DNA of 64,000 nt from Diphasiastrum complanatum (GCA_029204225.1 CM055102.1:31738607-31802606); one strand, 5' to 3'. Positions 11,901 through 22,990 are shown, numbered from the stretch's first letter. Made by a program: numbers and translations. The notes: generated from the sequence alone by a model not told the origin.

Positions 11901-12937
11901 TGTCTGCTCCCATCGCCTAGTATTATTGTTCTGTCGTTTTTGAGTTCGCGAAAGTCGATCAAGATCTTCTTGTTGCAGGTTATGTGTGATGTTGCTCCTG
12001 AATCAATGACTACATTATAGGTGTGTTCAATGTAGCTCGTTGAAGCTTCATCGAGTATCGTGAAAGCTTCGTCACCTCTATCAGCATCCTTTGATGACTT
12101 TGCAACATTAGCCTTTTCAGCTTTGTTTTTTCTTTTTGGGTTGAATCTGCAATCGTATGCAAAATGCCCTTTCTTCTTGCAGTGCATGCAAGGGATTGCT
12201 GGATTGAACCAGTATTTGTTGGCCATATGGCCTAGTTTGTGGCAGTGATCGCAGGAAGAAGATTGTTGACTCAAGGACTTCATCTTCTCAAATCTTGGCT
12301 TATTCTTGTTTTTCTTCTTTCCTTTTGTGAAGAGAGCCTTCTCTTGATCACTGCTCCCCTCTCCTTCGTCTCTCATCAGTCTCTCATCAGCGACAAGACT
12401 GACTACTTTGTCGAATGTCACATCTGGTAGACTCAGTATGAGCATTCTCAGCGGCTGATAAGACGTCGGTAGAGATTTCATGAAGTACATCAACTACTAT
12501 GGTGTTGGGACCTGGTGCTCCTGTTCTGATGCAGCGAGTTGAGCAAAGATCGTTCTGATCTTCTCAACGTGCTGATCCAAATGGTTGCCATCCCATCATA
12601 TGGATTGCAGTTGATTGTGAAGGTGCATGACTGAAGCTGCAATCCTCACTTCATACTTCTGCTTTAATCTTTCCCACGTTGCATGGCTACTTTTGCAGTC
12701 TTCAATCTGCATGAGTAGATCTTAATTTATAGACAAAACGATGATCGTCATTGCACGCACATCTTTTCTGATCCATTCCGCTCTCTTCAGGTCTCCCTCT
12801 AGAGGCTGCACCTCTGAGAGTTCGGTCACCGACCAGATGCCTTTGCCCTTAAGAAGTGTTTTGATTTTGAATTTTCAGAGTCTGTAATTTGCGCCATCAA
12901 GACTGATTGCTACTCTTGTCTGGATTGTTGTAGCCAT
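8907..12937 (-). pseudogene. Ty1/copia gag-pol polyprotein, decayed
   Basis: Reading on the minus strand from an ATG at 12937 (MATTIQTRVAISLDG), the order is gag, zinc knuckles, protease, GAG-pre-integrase, integrase, reverse transcriptase and RNase H, which is the copia order. The longest open piece (12493-11408) contains two CCHC-type knuckles (CMHCKKKGHFAYDC is canonical; in CDHCHKLGHMANKYW the last Cys is lost), the protease site DSGATSH and LWHRRMYHLN. Integrase follows with FIDDYSR, NNGGEY and GVAERRNRT, then VDCKWVYKKK, CIYGLKQASRAWYKKL and the tail QSAIYLSQDHVFHSKTKNI. The RT box that should read YVDD is FVDY here, losing a catalytic Asp. More than ten stops and frameshifts break the frame. 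It needs proteins in trans to move. Confidence 0.9.
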
Positions 12938-12989
12938 ATTGTGTTGTCTAGTAGATCACTGCTTAGATATCAGTAGTGATAACCTGTGG

Positions 12990-13001
12990 GCCATGATACC
13001 A
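12990..13001 (-). other. Primer-binding site next to the 5' LTR
   Basis: On the minus strand TGGTATCATGG follows the LTR end directly. It resembles the TGGTATCAGAGC site complementary to the initiator-methionine tRNA used by many plant copia elements, differing after the eighth base. Confidence 0.75.
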
Positions 13002-13807
13002 TGACGCGAAACTGTCGCGAAACTTGGTTTTGCTCGTTGTCGTATTCGCGAACGATTTTGTGTCTTTGAATTTTCTTTTGCGCGAAAGCTTCACATGAAC
13101 CTAGACACGCAACTGCACATCACAGAACACATTCTATTCTAGCAATAAAGACAAATGACACAAGACAAGAAGATGCACAAAAATAGAGCAACTATATTAT
13201 GAGTTTGATTTTTAGAGCAAGATCGTCAGTGCCTCGCTCGTTGCCGGAATGACACTCTGCTCTTTCGTTGTGTTCTGCTCGTTGGCAGACTTTCATGCAC
13301 AGCTCTTTTGTTTCTAGTATTTTTCTTTTCTGCTCTACTCGCTACATCTTACTAGAAAATCTGACTATTTTTGTCTCTCTTCTTCTATGTCTCTGATTCA
13401 GAAAAAGATAGTTTATATCTCCATTGTGTGGAGTTTACAAGATAGCTTAACGCAGAATCACAAGACTAGTTAAGGCTAATCAACTAATCAGTTACTCTCC
13501 ATCGTTGCCACTCGTTTCAACTGGGCGTAAAGTCTACGACTTCAAGCCCATGGAGCTGCCAGCTGGCAGCACGAAATATTTCCTTTCATTTGTTTTGTTT
13601 CCTTCATTTGCTTTCGTTCTTTTCATTTATTCTTGTTTTGCGCCCCTTTGCGGTTTGCGGTCCTGGAGGTATGTTTGCGATTCAGAATGATTCGCGAATC
13701 GTTTGTCCTTCGAGTCAAGGGACATTGACTTTTGCAAATTGTCCTTGTTCAACCTTCGTCTCGTGTTCGTGTTGCGGCAAAGTTGTAGGAGTTCACCATT
13801 TCTGACA
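13002..13807 (-). mobile_element. 5' LTR of complete copia element
   Basis: Partner of the LTR at 8101-8894, in the same orientation and with the same TG..CA ends. The PBS lies just inside it and the AACAT duplication just outside it. Together these fix the element as 8101-13807, about 5.7 kb, transcribed leftward. Confidence 0.9.
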
Positions 13808-13812
13808 AACAT
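13808..13812. repeat. Target-site duplication AACAT (right)
   Basis: Matches 8096-8100 exactly and abuts the LTR boundary, supporting a single clean integration. Confidence 0.85.
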
Positions 13813-14179
13813 TTCCATTCCTATATGCCTTACGGTACAAAGAAATTCATCCATCTTGGTGATGATAGTACACACACTATCAAAGGTGAAGGCACTATAA
13901 GATTAAAGTTCCAACATAATCAATTCAAGTTATCATCAAATGTTTTGTATGTACCTAAATTGTCGACAAATCTGTTATCAATAAGTAAAATTATTGATTT
14001 AGGTCAAAAGGTAGAATTTGAATCTGATTAATGCCGAATTGTCAATAGGACAAATAAGCTCATTACACTTAGAAAGAGGCTTGGATACTTATATAGACTG
14101 ATATATTTTTATTCTCACACAAGTCAAGCCTTGAATACTTCTATTCTAGTCAATAAAGCATTACTTTGGCACTATAGGT
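13813..14179 (+). pseudogene. Older copia element: protease / GAG-pre-integrase part
   Basis: The plus-strand frame from 13825 reads MPYGTKKFIHLGDDST, then VLYVPKLSTNLLSISKI, a standard copia segment between the protease active site and integrase. The expected DSGA active site would lie just upstream and was separated from this part by the insertion at 8101-13807. The frame stops at about 14031, continues degraded to LWHYR at 14165-14179, and is then cut by an LTR that starts at 14180. This is the target of two independent insertions. Confidence 0.75.
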
Positions 14180-15075
14180 GTTGGGGAAATTCGTGATGGA
14201 TGGCTCAAACAATCGGATCGAAGCAATCCTACTACTGCACGAAAGTAGTGGTCGGTGGATTCCCTCGGTGCGTGCACCACTACAATAGTAGACGAACACA
14301 AAACAAGTTTTAATTGTGTTTATGCGGAAGCAGAAGAGCAAACAATCAAACAAAGCAATAAGAGAGTCAAATAGAAAACGAAATAGCAAAACATACAATA
14401 GTGACAAGGACTTTGAATGCAAAACAAAGACAATAATTGATTCAGATTAATGTATATAAATATAAGTGAGATTGATGTTATGAGCACAAGACAATAGCAG
14501 GTGAAACCGCGTGCTCATGAAGCTAACTCCGCTCTGTAAAAGTTATGAGCTTATTACTCACAGTCAATCTGAAAGAATGAATCGATGTGTGAAAGCATAT
14601 ACTGTGTCTGTTTCTAATGACATAATACATGACATGATATTGATTACAAATATTATATGCATATAAAATTTACAGTTGTGTAGATGTATGTACAAGAAGA
14701 TGGCGTGGAGCCGTTGCGTTGGTCTAGAGTAGATTGGCTGCTGCTATCATTGTCCAAGTAGTTTCACAATATAGGAAGTGGATGTGAGAAGACTTCAACT
14801 ATTCAGAGTCGAGTATGTCGTTGTCGATAGTCACTATAGTCGGGATAGTTGTTTGTCCTCGACGATAATCGGTTGAGTCGACAAGTCAGACTCCCCGATA
14901 AATTGGCCAACTTTGACAAGTTGGATAACTTTGACAAGTCGGACTACCACTCTCTTGTCTGTCTTTGATAATAGAGTATTTTTGCAGACTGTGCGATAAT
15001 GCATGTAAAATTGCAGTAATATGAATGGAACTAGATTAACATGGGATTTAGGAGAGTAGAGAAATGAATCCAACA
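14180..15075 (-). mobile_element. LTR of a second copia insertion
   Basis: Ends are TGTTGG and CCAACA, giving a 6-bp terminal inverted repeat. It interrupts the copia integrase region between LWHYR (14179) and the resumed integrase at 15346. On the minus strand AAGGAGGGG, a polypurine tract, directly precedes the LTR start at 15075, so this is the 3' LTR of a leftward-transcribed element. The rest of that element is lost apart from its last coding 265 bases. Confidence 0.75.
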
Positions 15076-15340
15076 CCCCTCCTTAATCTGGATCCGTGAA
15101 TGCCTTGAACTTTAGACTAATCAATGCACACAATTTGTTGTGTGCATCAATGCTCAAAGCCTTGGTAAACCCATTTGCGATCATGTTTTGCGTTCGACCG
15201 CACGTTAAGCTCACCGCCCTGTCAAGAACCTTACTCTTGACATAGTGATATCAAATCTCAATGTGCTTACTCCTAGAGTGAAATCTAGGGTTGGACGATA
15301 AGGCAATGGCACTCTGATTATCACAAAACATAATTGTAGG
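15076..15340 (-). pseudogene. Copia RNase H C-terminal remnant
   Basis: Minus-strand translation gives CDNQSAIALSSNPRFHSRSK, then KVLDRAVSLTCGRTQNMIA, FTKALSIDAHNKLCAL and a stop shortly before the polypurine tract. This is the end of copia RNase H. It closely resembles the tail at 31300-31563, so both are from related families. The upstream part is missing, and the junction with the host copia at about 15340-15346 shows that a deletion followed insertion. Confidence 0.75.
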
Positions 15341-15345
15341 AGTGT

Positions 15346-15805
15346 ACTAGTTAAACTAGTATCATGTGAGGCTTGTATTCTCTCGAAGACTCACACGCTA
15401 GCTTTTCATAAGTCTACCACTAGATCCCTCACCCCTTTGGAAGTTGTCCACTCAAATGTACATAGTTTTTCTCAAGCATCTAATGGTGTTGCAAAAATGT
15501 ATGTCATTTTTAGTGATGATAACTCAAGATATACTTGGATCTACCTCTTGTCTTTGAAGAGTTTGGTGTTTGAAACCTTTATTAAGTACAAAGCTTTGGT
15601 AGATAATCAACTTATTAATATAATATGTGATAATGGAGGAGAACATGTCTCTACACCGATGAAAGAGCTTTGTAGCTTGCATGGCATTAAATGTGAATAT
15701 ACATGTCCCCATACTCCACAACAAAAAGGAGTTACTCAAAGGAATAATAGGAGTCTTTGTGAATGTGCTAAAGCCATTTTGAGGGCAAGCTATTACATGT
15801 GCTAA
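15346..15805 (+). pseudogene. Older copia element: integrase core
   Basis: Plus-strand reading resumes with CEACILSKTHTLAFHKS and from 15437 MEVVHSNVHSF, then YVIFSDDNSRYTWIYLL, IICDNGGEHVS and HTPQQKGVTQRNN. These are the integrase core positions (first Asp replaced by Asn/His context, second Asp in CDNGGE, Glu position replaced by Gln in GVTQRNN), so catalysis would be lost. The frame ends at 15805 and jumps to reverse transcriptase within 35 bases, so about 1 kb of pol has been deleted. Confidence 0.75.
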
Positions 15806-15834
15806 TCATCTATGTAATAGGTTTCCAAATAATG

Positions 15835-16480
15835 CCATTGGACTCAAGCAAGCACCTAGAGCTTGGTACTCTAGGCTCAATGCTATTCTAATCTCACTCA
15901 ATTTTGACATGAGCTCTTATGATCCATCATTGTACATTAGAGTGAGTGATAGTTTGCTTATCATTCTATTCTTGCATATAGATAATATCATTTTAAGTGA
16001 AAATGATGTAGGAATCAAAGAAGTTGAAATTGCCTTATCTAAAGAGTTTAGAATGGTAGATCGAGGACTTTCAAATTTCATTCTTTGCATTGAAGTCACT
16101 AGAAGAGTAGATTATAGTTCCGTTGTCAACCAAAATATGCATCTATTATCCTTGAAAATTTTGAAATAAAAGGATGTAAATGTTGTGACACACCTATGGA
16201 TCGAAATGTAAATGACTAATTACGAAAGATCCTTCAAGCACATCACAATTTATAGATGACTAATAGGATCCTTGATTTATCTTATGATGACTAGACTAGA
16301 TCTAGCTATAGCATAGGTAGATTAAGTCAATTCATGCAAAGTTCTCTTGAATTGCATTGGAAAATGGCCAAAAAGGTACTTAGATACATCTCGGGTACCA
16401 AAAACTTTGGCATTCTTTATAGAGGATCTAAAATTGACTTTAGAGCTTTTTTAGATTCTAATCTTGGCATCATGCTGGAT
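15835..16480 (+). pseudogene. Older copia element: reverse transcriptase remnant
   Basis: Starts at GLKQAPRAWYSRLNA, continues with DPSLYIRVSDSLLIILFLHI, then KEFRMVDRG and later LIGSLIYLMMTRLDLAIA in shifted frames. The YVDD catalytic box reads HIDN, so the enzyme is dead. Similarity fades at about 16480 without an LTR. Closest relative in the window is the copia at 26430-28040 (same KEFKMVDLG segment). Confidence 0.7.
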
Positions 16481-17457
16481 GACCATGTGTCTAGGCCACA
16501 TGTACATAACTAGATGAAGATGAGAAGGAACCTAAATCATGTCTAGATTCTATTCACTTGATGTTCATAAGCTCCAAATCGAGCTCCTAAAATGTAGGAA
16601 CATTTTGGAATTATTTGCAACCCTCCATGCAAATCTAAGATTTCTCTCAAAATGGATAAGCATGAGCATTGGATGCAAGGGTCATGCTGACACGTGTGAT
16701 CAGATGACCTAAACCTGAAAGTCGAGCTACTGGCAAAAAGCTCATTTGTAAATATTTCTTGAGAGTGAAATCAATAAGGAGTTTTGAAGTTCTCTTTGAT
16801 CCATCACATTTTGTTTTGATTGCTCTTGCTTAAATATCAAAGATTTTTTCATTTCTAGCTTTCAATATTGATAGAAATGAAGATAGTATTGCAATCAATC
16901 ACTCTTGTGGATTGATAAAACCCCTTCAAGGTCCTCATTAATTAGATTTTTAATACGGATGGGGGAACTCCTACTGTTGAAGTGGACCTTTGAAGTCATC
17001 ACAATACTGTGCATTGTCATTAGCAATAAGTACGAAATACCTAATGGTTTTATTAGAGTGTGTTATAATGCATGTCTCTTGTATTGGAATAATTGATGTT
17101 CACTTTATCTATTCTAGTAATGTACTACGGCTCTTAATGATACCTTTGTGATGATATGTTACAAAAATGTCTATACAGGTTATTTAACGAGCCATAAGTA
17201 CTCATAGTATCTAATAATGGTTGATGGGCCTAAACGCTTGTCGTCTAAATCTCAAAGGTTGCAACCACCCCCTATAAGCACTTTTGTATTCATTTTTGGT
17301 TTATGACTAGAGTGGATATTGTAACACAATTGCCATGTGCATTGTTTTCCTAATTCATTGTGAATTGCATGCGTTGAGATTAATTCTAGTTGCTGAAATT
17401 GCCTTATTTGCAACAAAGCAACTGAAAATCCTTGAGGAGAAGAGAAGTAGCCACTTG
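16481..17457. other. No gene recognised
   Basis: AT-rich sequence without supported coding content, terminal repeats or tRNA. A few 60- to 70-codon open frames occur on both strands but have no motif or copy elsewhere in the window. Confidence 0.4.
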
Positions 17458-18110
17458 TTATCGGCATTTCAGTTTCTGATCTTGGATAATGGCTAGCATT
17501 TGTAAGGATTTATCTTGTTGTTGTATGAGAAAAGAGAGCCAATGCCTCTTAACCCTGAACCGCCCCTCATAACGCGGAGATAAAATGCAGCGCAGATCTA
17601 CACACATTCCAACGTTGAAAGATCCGTCCGCAGGAGTCGCAATCTTGTCCCCAAAAATCTATCGGACAAAATTTGGGTAGGGGAATCAATCCGTGATGCG
17701 ATTCAGGGCTCCATGGATCGGAACCAACGTAAAAGAAGAGATTGAGATGCTTGATTGATTGCTGCCAATGCTCCTTCCCTTCCTAGCACACGTTTTGTTC
17801 CTTCCCAAGCAGGCAGGCAGGCAGGCGAGCCACAGATACAAGTGTTGCGAATAGCAGTTTGAAAAGGTGAGTAAGAAATGTGGCTGTCAAAATCAGAGAT
17901 ACACAAATGAGAGTCCAGGTCTGAAATCTGCGAGTATGCATGTCACGTTCAAAATGGCGAGGCCAATTTCGCAGACGATGACTTTCTTGGTTAGATTCTG
18001 AACAGAGGTGAGTCTCACGAATCTGATTTTCTTGGTGAGTCACGCTTATCTGATGCGAGTTTGAATGCAAGTGACAGTCTGGTGTCAATCTGTGAGAATC
18101 TTATTAAATA
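17458..18110 (-). pseudogene. Possible host gene fragment, unrecognised
   Basis: This 650-bp block is more GC-rich than its flanks. On the minus strand a frame open from 17658 to a stop at 17458 reads IFGDKIATPADGSFNVG, then MCVDLRCILSPRYEGRF and RHWLSFLIQQQDKS. It has no ATG at its start and is preceded by ..ATAG, which could be a splice acceptor. Further upstream on the same strand another frame (18088-17783) contains a hydrophobic run WTLICVSLILTATFLTHLF that could span a membrane, and a (CAGG) short repeat sits near 17812-17826. The pieces could be exons of one gene, or unrelated open frames. No family was recognised. Confidence 0.3.
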
Positions 18111-18284
18111 TATGTATGATCTGTTTTCTGAGCACGAGGTAGACTTTTGCCCTAAAAACTTGGAAGTTTGTCACCATTCAGGAGTAAAAATCAACGGATT
18201 ATTTAAGCCTTTTTGCACACATTTTGCCAGCTCGTAGTCCAGACTCCATTTCCATTTCAATGTGAGACGGGCCATTCTTTAACA

Positions 18285-19467
18285 ATATTATCCAAGGGTT
18301 GACTCAGTTGTTTTTGGTCCCATGTTCAAACCCCCCTCGATGCATTTTGCAACACTACCCAATGTGGTTGGCTCAGTTGGTTTTGGTCCCAGGTTCAAAG
18401 CTCCCCTTGGAAACCAAGATGCATTTTAACACTACCCAAGGTGGTTGCGTTGGCTCAGCTGATTTTGGTCCCAAGTTGAAGCTCCCCTTGAAAACCAAGA
18501 TGCATTCTTCAATACCACCCAAGGTGGGCTCAGCTGATTTTGGTCCCAAGTTGAAGCTCCCCTTGGAAACCAAGCTGCATTCTTCAACACTACCCAACGT
18601 GGTTGGCTCAGCTAGTTACCTTGACATCCAAAGTTTCTTTGGTCCCAGGTTCGAGCTTTCCCTTAGAAGCCAGGAAACATTCTTCAACACTAACCATCCG
18701 AGGGTTGGCTCAGTTGGTTGGCATGCAAAGTTTCTTGGGTCCCAAGTTCAAGCCCTCCTTGGAAACCAAGATGCATTCTTCAACACTAGCTTGACGTCCA
18801 AAGTTTTTTTGCTCTCAAGTTTGAGCCTCTCCTTGGAAACCAAGAAGCATTCTTCACCACTATTCAACGGGGTTGGCTCAATTGGTTAGCTTGGCATCCA
18901 AACTTTCTTTGATCCCAACTTCCAGCCCTTTAAAAACCAAGATGCATTCTTCAACACTACCCAATGGTTTGGCTCAGTTGGTTAGCTTGACATCCAACGT
19001 TTCTTTGGTCCCAAATTCGAGCCTCCCATTGGAAACCAAGATGCATTCCTCAACACTACTCACCCAATGAGGTTGGCTTAGTTGGTTAGGTTGACATCTA
19101 AGATTTTTTGGGTCCCAAGTTTGAGCCTCCTCTTGAAAACCAAAAAGCATTTTTCAATACTACCCAATGGGGTTGGCTCAGTTGGTTAACTTGACATCCA
19201 AAGTTTCTTTGGTCCCAAGTTTGAGCCTCCCCTTGGAAAGTAGAAAGCATTCTTCAACTCTACATTACCATCCAATAGGGTTGGCTCATTTGGTTATTTT
19301 AACCTCCAAAGTTTCTTTGGTCCAAAGTTGGTTATTTTGACATCCAAAGTTTCTTTGGTTCCAAGTTCGAGCCCTCCCTCGAAAACCAACAAACATTATT
19401 CAACACTTCAACCTAACAGGGTTGGCTCAGCTGGTTAGTTTGACATGTAAAGATTCTTTGGTCCCAA
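18285..19467 (+). repeat. Tandem array of tRNA-like (SINE-head-like) units
   Basis: About 13 degenerate direct repeats, each about 75-108 bp, run head to tail. A typical unit has TGGCTCAGTTGG, then 32 bases, then AAGTTCGAGCC, then CCCTTGGAAACCAAGA, GCATTCTTCAACACTACCCA. The first two blocks match the pol III A box (TRGCNNAGTNGG) and B box (GGTTCGANNC) of tRNA genes at the spacing found in tRNAs. The first three or four units lack about 25 bases between the boxes; one unit lacks the A box. No unit folds obviously as a full tRNA and no anticodon can be assigned, so these are tRNA-derived or tRNA-like, not functional tRNA genes. Confidence 0.7.
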
Positions 19468-19612
19468 GGAGAAATTAAAATCCACAGGTGAAGGTCCTTA
19501 TTGGATCAAAGAAATTCTTAATCATTGAGCCATGAATTTGGAGAAGCTAGATGGGACACCTTTCGACACACCCATCAACGGTAGCCGGTTGCACAAGTAC
19601 TGGCCAGCGCAG
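19468..19612 (+). pseudogene. Ty3/gypsy integrase C-terminal tail
   Basis: The frame reads EKLKSTGEGPYWIKEILNH, a stop, then MNLEKLDGTPFDTPINGSRL and HKYWPAQ. The pattern GPYWI..., ...L..LDG......INGDRLK.Y is the familiar C-terminal end of plant gypsy integrases that lack a chromodomain. It starts abruptly at the last tRNA-like unit, so the junction is a breakpoint. The gag at 20597 belongs to a separate copy or element because an integrase tail should follow gag, not precede it. Confidence 0.65.
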
Positions 19613-20596
19613 TGAGACAGATCCAGGTTGGTGGTGGCATGTCACGAAAAGTTTATCTGTTCGACCATCACAACTAGATCTAGGAAGATCAAGCCAAATC
19701 AAGCTAGATCCATCAAGATTCAGCCAGATCTGACTAGCTCAGAGAAAATCCAGCAAGATCCAAGAGAGATCCAGGTCCAGATAGGATCAAGAGGGAAGCA
19801 AATTATCAGATTACACCAAGAAGCCCCCAATTTGCAGATAATAGATCTCGATCTCAGTAACTATGGCAAAATGAGGACAAAATTCAACCAAAACTGATGG
19901 ATTTGCTACCAAATATCTATCAAAACTTCGAGAGAGTTACTAACAGTCAGATCTAACATGAATGAAGCAGATTACCGGTTTGAAAAAGGAAAAGAATCTA
20001 AGCCTCGCTGGTGAGTGACTCTATCTTTGAGATAGTCTCCTCCCACGACTATGACGGTTCTATTCCCTTAAAAAAGAGAAAGATCGTAAAAAAAACAAGC
20101 CGTAAAAAAAACCATAAAAGAAAAAGAAATTAAAATTAGCCCAAGCCTCTTTGGTAAATGACTTTTATCCTCCCAAGACTGCAAGGGTTAAAGAGCTATA
20201 GTTGGTATCAAAATAATACTTTTATAGACTCATGGAGAGGTTTCAAAAAGTAGTTTTTGAAGCAAACCAATTTTGTTAAAAATCCTACATAGAACTCTCC
20301 TCACCGCCAACCTTCATCATAAGAACTTTCGTCGAAAGGATATATCTGAAATACCTTGCAAATCTATACCTTGTCCAATTCGTGAATGTTCTATATGAAG
20401 ATTTGTTGAAACTTTCTTCACTCCATCTATCTTCCATCTCATTCATATCAACCCATCCTCAAATTCTAATACTTTTCATTCCTACTGTTTCATTTCTATT
20501 ACGCTCCCATTGTCTCTCCCATTTCTCTCTTATCAACCTCTCTCTCTAGTACATCACCCACTCAACCCAATATCACATTCATCCTGCACAACACCC
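19613..20596. other. Putative gypsy LTR/leader region
   Basis: Non-coding sequence between the integrase tail and the gag below. It contains many GATC-rich short repeats (AGATCCA, AGATCNAG) at 19660-19780 and a TGGTATCA at 20193-20200 that could be a primer-binding site, differing from the initiator-tRNA complement after that. LTR boundaries with TG..CA could not be fixed and no second LTR copy was found. Confidence 0.35.
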
Positions 20597-21697
20597 ATGG
20601 CTAATATTGAAGAACAACTTGCCCAGATCTCGATGCTTCCCGGAGAAGCTATAAGGGGATACACTACAAGATTTGCCAAGATGGTGGAAGATTGGAATTC
20701 CGATCTTCCTAAACACTACCAGATGGCATTTTATTATGTTGGATTACCTCGCAAGATCAAAACTAGTATGCAACCTTTTACATCCTATGTCAGTAAGATA
20801 AACCTCTATAAGGCAGCAGCTATTGCGGAGGCACATAACTTGCACAAACCATCACATCCCATAACAAATGTTCAAATTTTCAGGTATGACCAGACATATC
20901 ATCAACGAGATGCCAAGTACGACGCTAGCCAAAGTGCTAGCAGTGCGAGCGATCATATAGAAGTTGGTAGTGACAAGGAGGACACATTAAAAAAGTCATC
21001 TATGTCTTCCATCTTGCAAGCAGATCGCTCTTCCAATCAAAGAGATTTTGTTTTAGGAAATTCAGACTCATCACTAATCGGGCAAGGTGTGGTAGAAGTT
21101 TTGGTTATATCAGCGAGCAGACCATCTCATGCAGGGAAAGTTCATACTGGCTCACCACTATATTATGTGGAACGGATTAAAGGACACTTGATGTCTGTGT
21201 ACGCGCATCAATTGAGAGGTGATGGAATTTTGCACACGGTACGGTGTTTTGGATGTGGAGGTAAACATCGCAGATCAGAATGCCCACACCGAAATGACTC
21301 TTTATCCTTCTATCCTTGGTGTGCACAATGCGACATCAATCATCCATGTTGGGATTGCCCACTAAGGGATCAAAGAAAAGTAGCTATGACTAATTCCTAC
21401 TTGCATCGACAAACTCCATATGACCATACGAATCCACCCACTGAGAAGTTGCACTGCAAACGAAAAATTCTAGTGCCACCTGGTTATGAATCAGATGAGA
21501 ACCAAAAGAATGTTACAAAAATCCCAAAGCATGTTGACACGACCACAAGTGAATCACCAACATCACAGGAAGATAGAGTGGGTAAAATTTCTCCAACCAG
21601 AGATAGCGAAAGAAGTCAAGAAATTGGCAACGGATGCAGTCCAACGGGTTTTACCGAGCCTCCTAAAACACTCCTTCCAACAACTTCTGGTCGATGA
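20597..21697 (+). pseudogene. Ty3/gypsy gag-like protein with two zinc knuckles
   Basis: The frame is open upstream to 20510, but the ATG at 20597 (MANIEEQLAQISM) starts the part resembling gag: EAIRGYTTRFAKMVEDW, then LPKHYQMAFYYVGLPRKIK, matching the second half of the retrotransposon gag domain. Near the middle are two knuckles, CFGCGGKHRRSEC and CAQCDINHPCWDC, each CX2CX3HX4C, one residue tighter than the usual CX2CX4HX4C. The last third is Ser/Thr/Pro/Lys-rich. The N-terminal half of the gag domain is absent, so either the protein is truncated or the start region was replaced. No protease follows in frame. Confidence 0.6.
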
Positions 21698-22370
21698 ATT
21701 ACAAAGTAAACCAATGTCAACAGGGCCTCTTGAAGGCAAAACATGCAGCCTTCAACAAAGCAGTGCTTTGAGAAGAGAAAGTCTAAGGTTGGAGATTGCC
21801 CTCTACGTTTGACACCAACCAATAGCAAGATTCAAGCAAAGTCTAAATGTTCCACTCAGCAACAGACCACCACAAAGCTAAATCCGAATGTCACATTGCT
21901 TAAACGGCCAAATCCAGGGAATCCAAGCCCAATTAGGCCTCTAGTCCAGCAAGTACCAGCACATACAATGACAACACCTTGTCCTCAATTTGTAAGATTG
22001 ACTGCGTAGGAAGGTCGTCAGGTTCAAGCATACCACTACTTGGATTGACAAAATAGTCAAACGAGAACGTCATATCCACATTACGAATTGGGAGAGCCTA
22101 TGAAGTTGGGACCAGTTGCGCCAATCTATGAGGATCCAATTTTATCTTGGGATACTCTGATGGAATGCCTCAGCTACCCAATTGTTGATGAACAAGGTTA
22201 TCCGGAATGGCCACTAGACCCTTATGGGTATTATTGAAAATCTGGCAAGTCCTGGCTCTTGCTGATCATCCACTAATAAAGCCTCAGGTTTTACGTAACC
22301 GAATTCTATCCACGCTTTTCCTGAAGCACCCATGTCCCAGCAATAAAAGAACCGACAACAGTGCCCCTTC
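21698..22370 (+). pseudogene. Decayed downstream part of the gypsy-like gag/pol
   Basis: Several short overlapping open frames continue on the plus strand, including a segment near 22098-22240 reading MKLGPVAPIYEDPILSWDT then YPEWPLDPYGYY before a stop. The amino-acid composition is coding-like but no protease or reverse transcriptase motif is visible. It is likely the 3' remainder of the gag region. Confidence 0.3.
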
Positions 22371-22990
22371 ATGACAGTTGCAGCCTAGTGTCGAGGGACC
22401 GGCACTACTTTGGGCCGTGGACCTTGTTGTGGGTATTTCCTGCACAATAATGAACAAGTGGGTTCCACCACTTGAAATACTGTTGGCCAAGCCTTACCTA
22501 GTGGGCCCCGCCACAATACATTGTAAGTAGGGTAATAAGTGCGAGGGCACTGGCGTCCTGCGTGTGTAAGCCCAACCCAAGTTAAATAGTTTAAGTTGTG
22601 TTCTAGTGACTTGGGCCCTAGCTGTAAATAAATAAGGTTGAGGCCCAAGTTCACAAAGTCAAGTTGAAAAATAAGGAATCTAAGTTGCACAAAGTAGAAC
22701 TCACATGAATCATGTGAGTGCCCTTGTGCTTTCTTAGAACCAATAGATTTAAGTTGTGTTTATTTGAAGGGCTTGGATTAGAATCCTTGTCCCAATGAAG
22801 TGGCCAATGAGAGTGAAGGAGGCTCACCTCTAAAATCTATAAGAGGGAGCCATTTCCTTTGTATTGTATCTTCTTCCATTTTCTCTTTCTGCTGACAATC
22901 AATCTGACAACTTCTTTGTGGCCTAATGGTTAAGCACCAGCATGCTAGCCCCAAAAAATTGGCCGGCCGTGATGCCACATATCTTTATTT
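22370..22990. other. LTR-like or promoter-like non-coding block
   Basis: A moderately GC-rich block containing many GGGCC/GGCCC motifs and TCTATAAGAGGG near 22836, a good plant TATA-box match, followed by a CT-rich run 20-50 bases downstream. This combination is typical of LTR U3/R regions. No TG..CA ends or second copy were identified, so it may also be the promoter of something lost. GGCCTAATGGTTAAG at about 22920 resembles a tRNA A box but has no B box after it. Confidence 0.3.

Noticed and set aside
18299-18889. 196-codon plus-strand open frame
   Set aside because: It lies entirely inside the tRNA-like tandem array; its apparent protein repeats are the DNA repeats read through, and unit-length changes break the frame.
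22918-22945. tRNA gene start (GGCCTAATGGTTAAGC)
   Set aside because: Resembles an A box, but no B box or acceptor-stem complement follows at tRNA distance.
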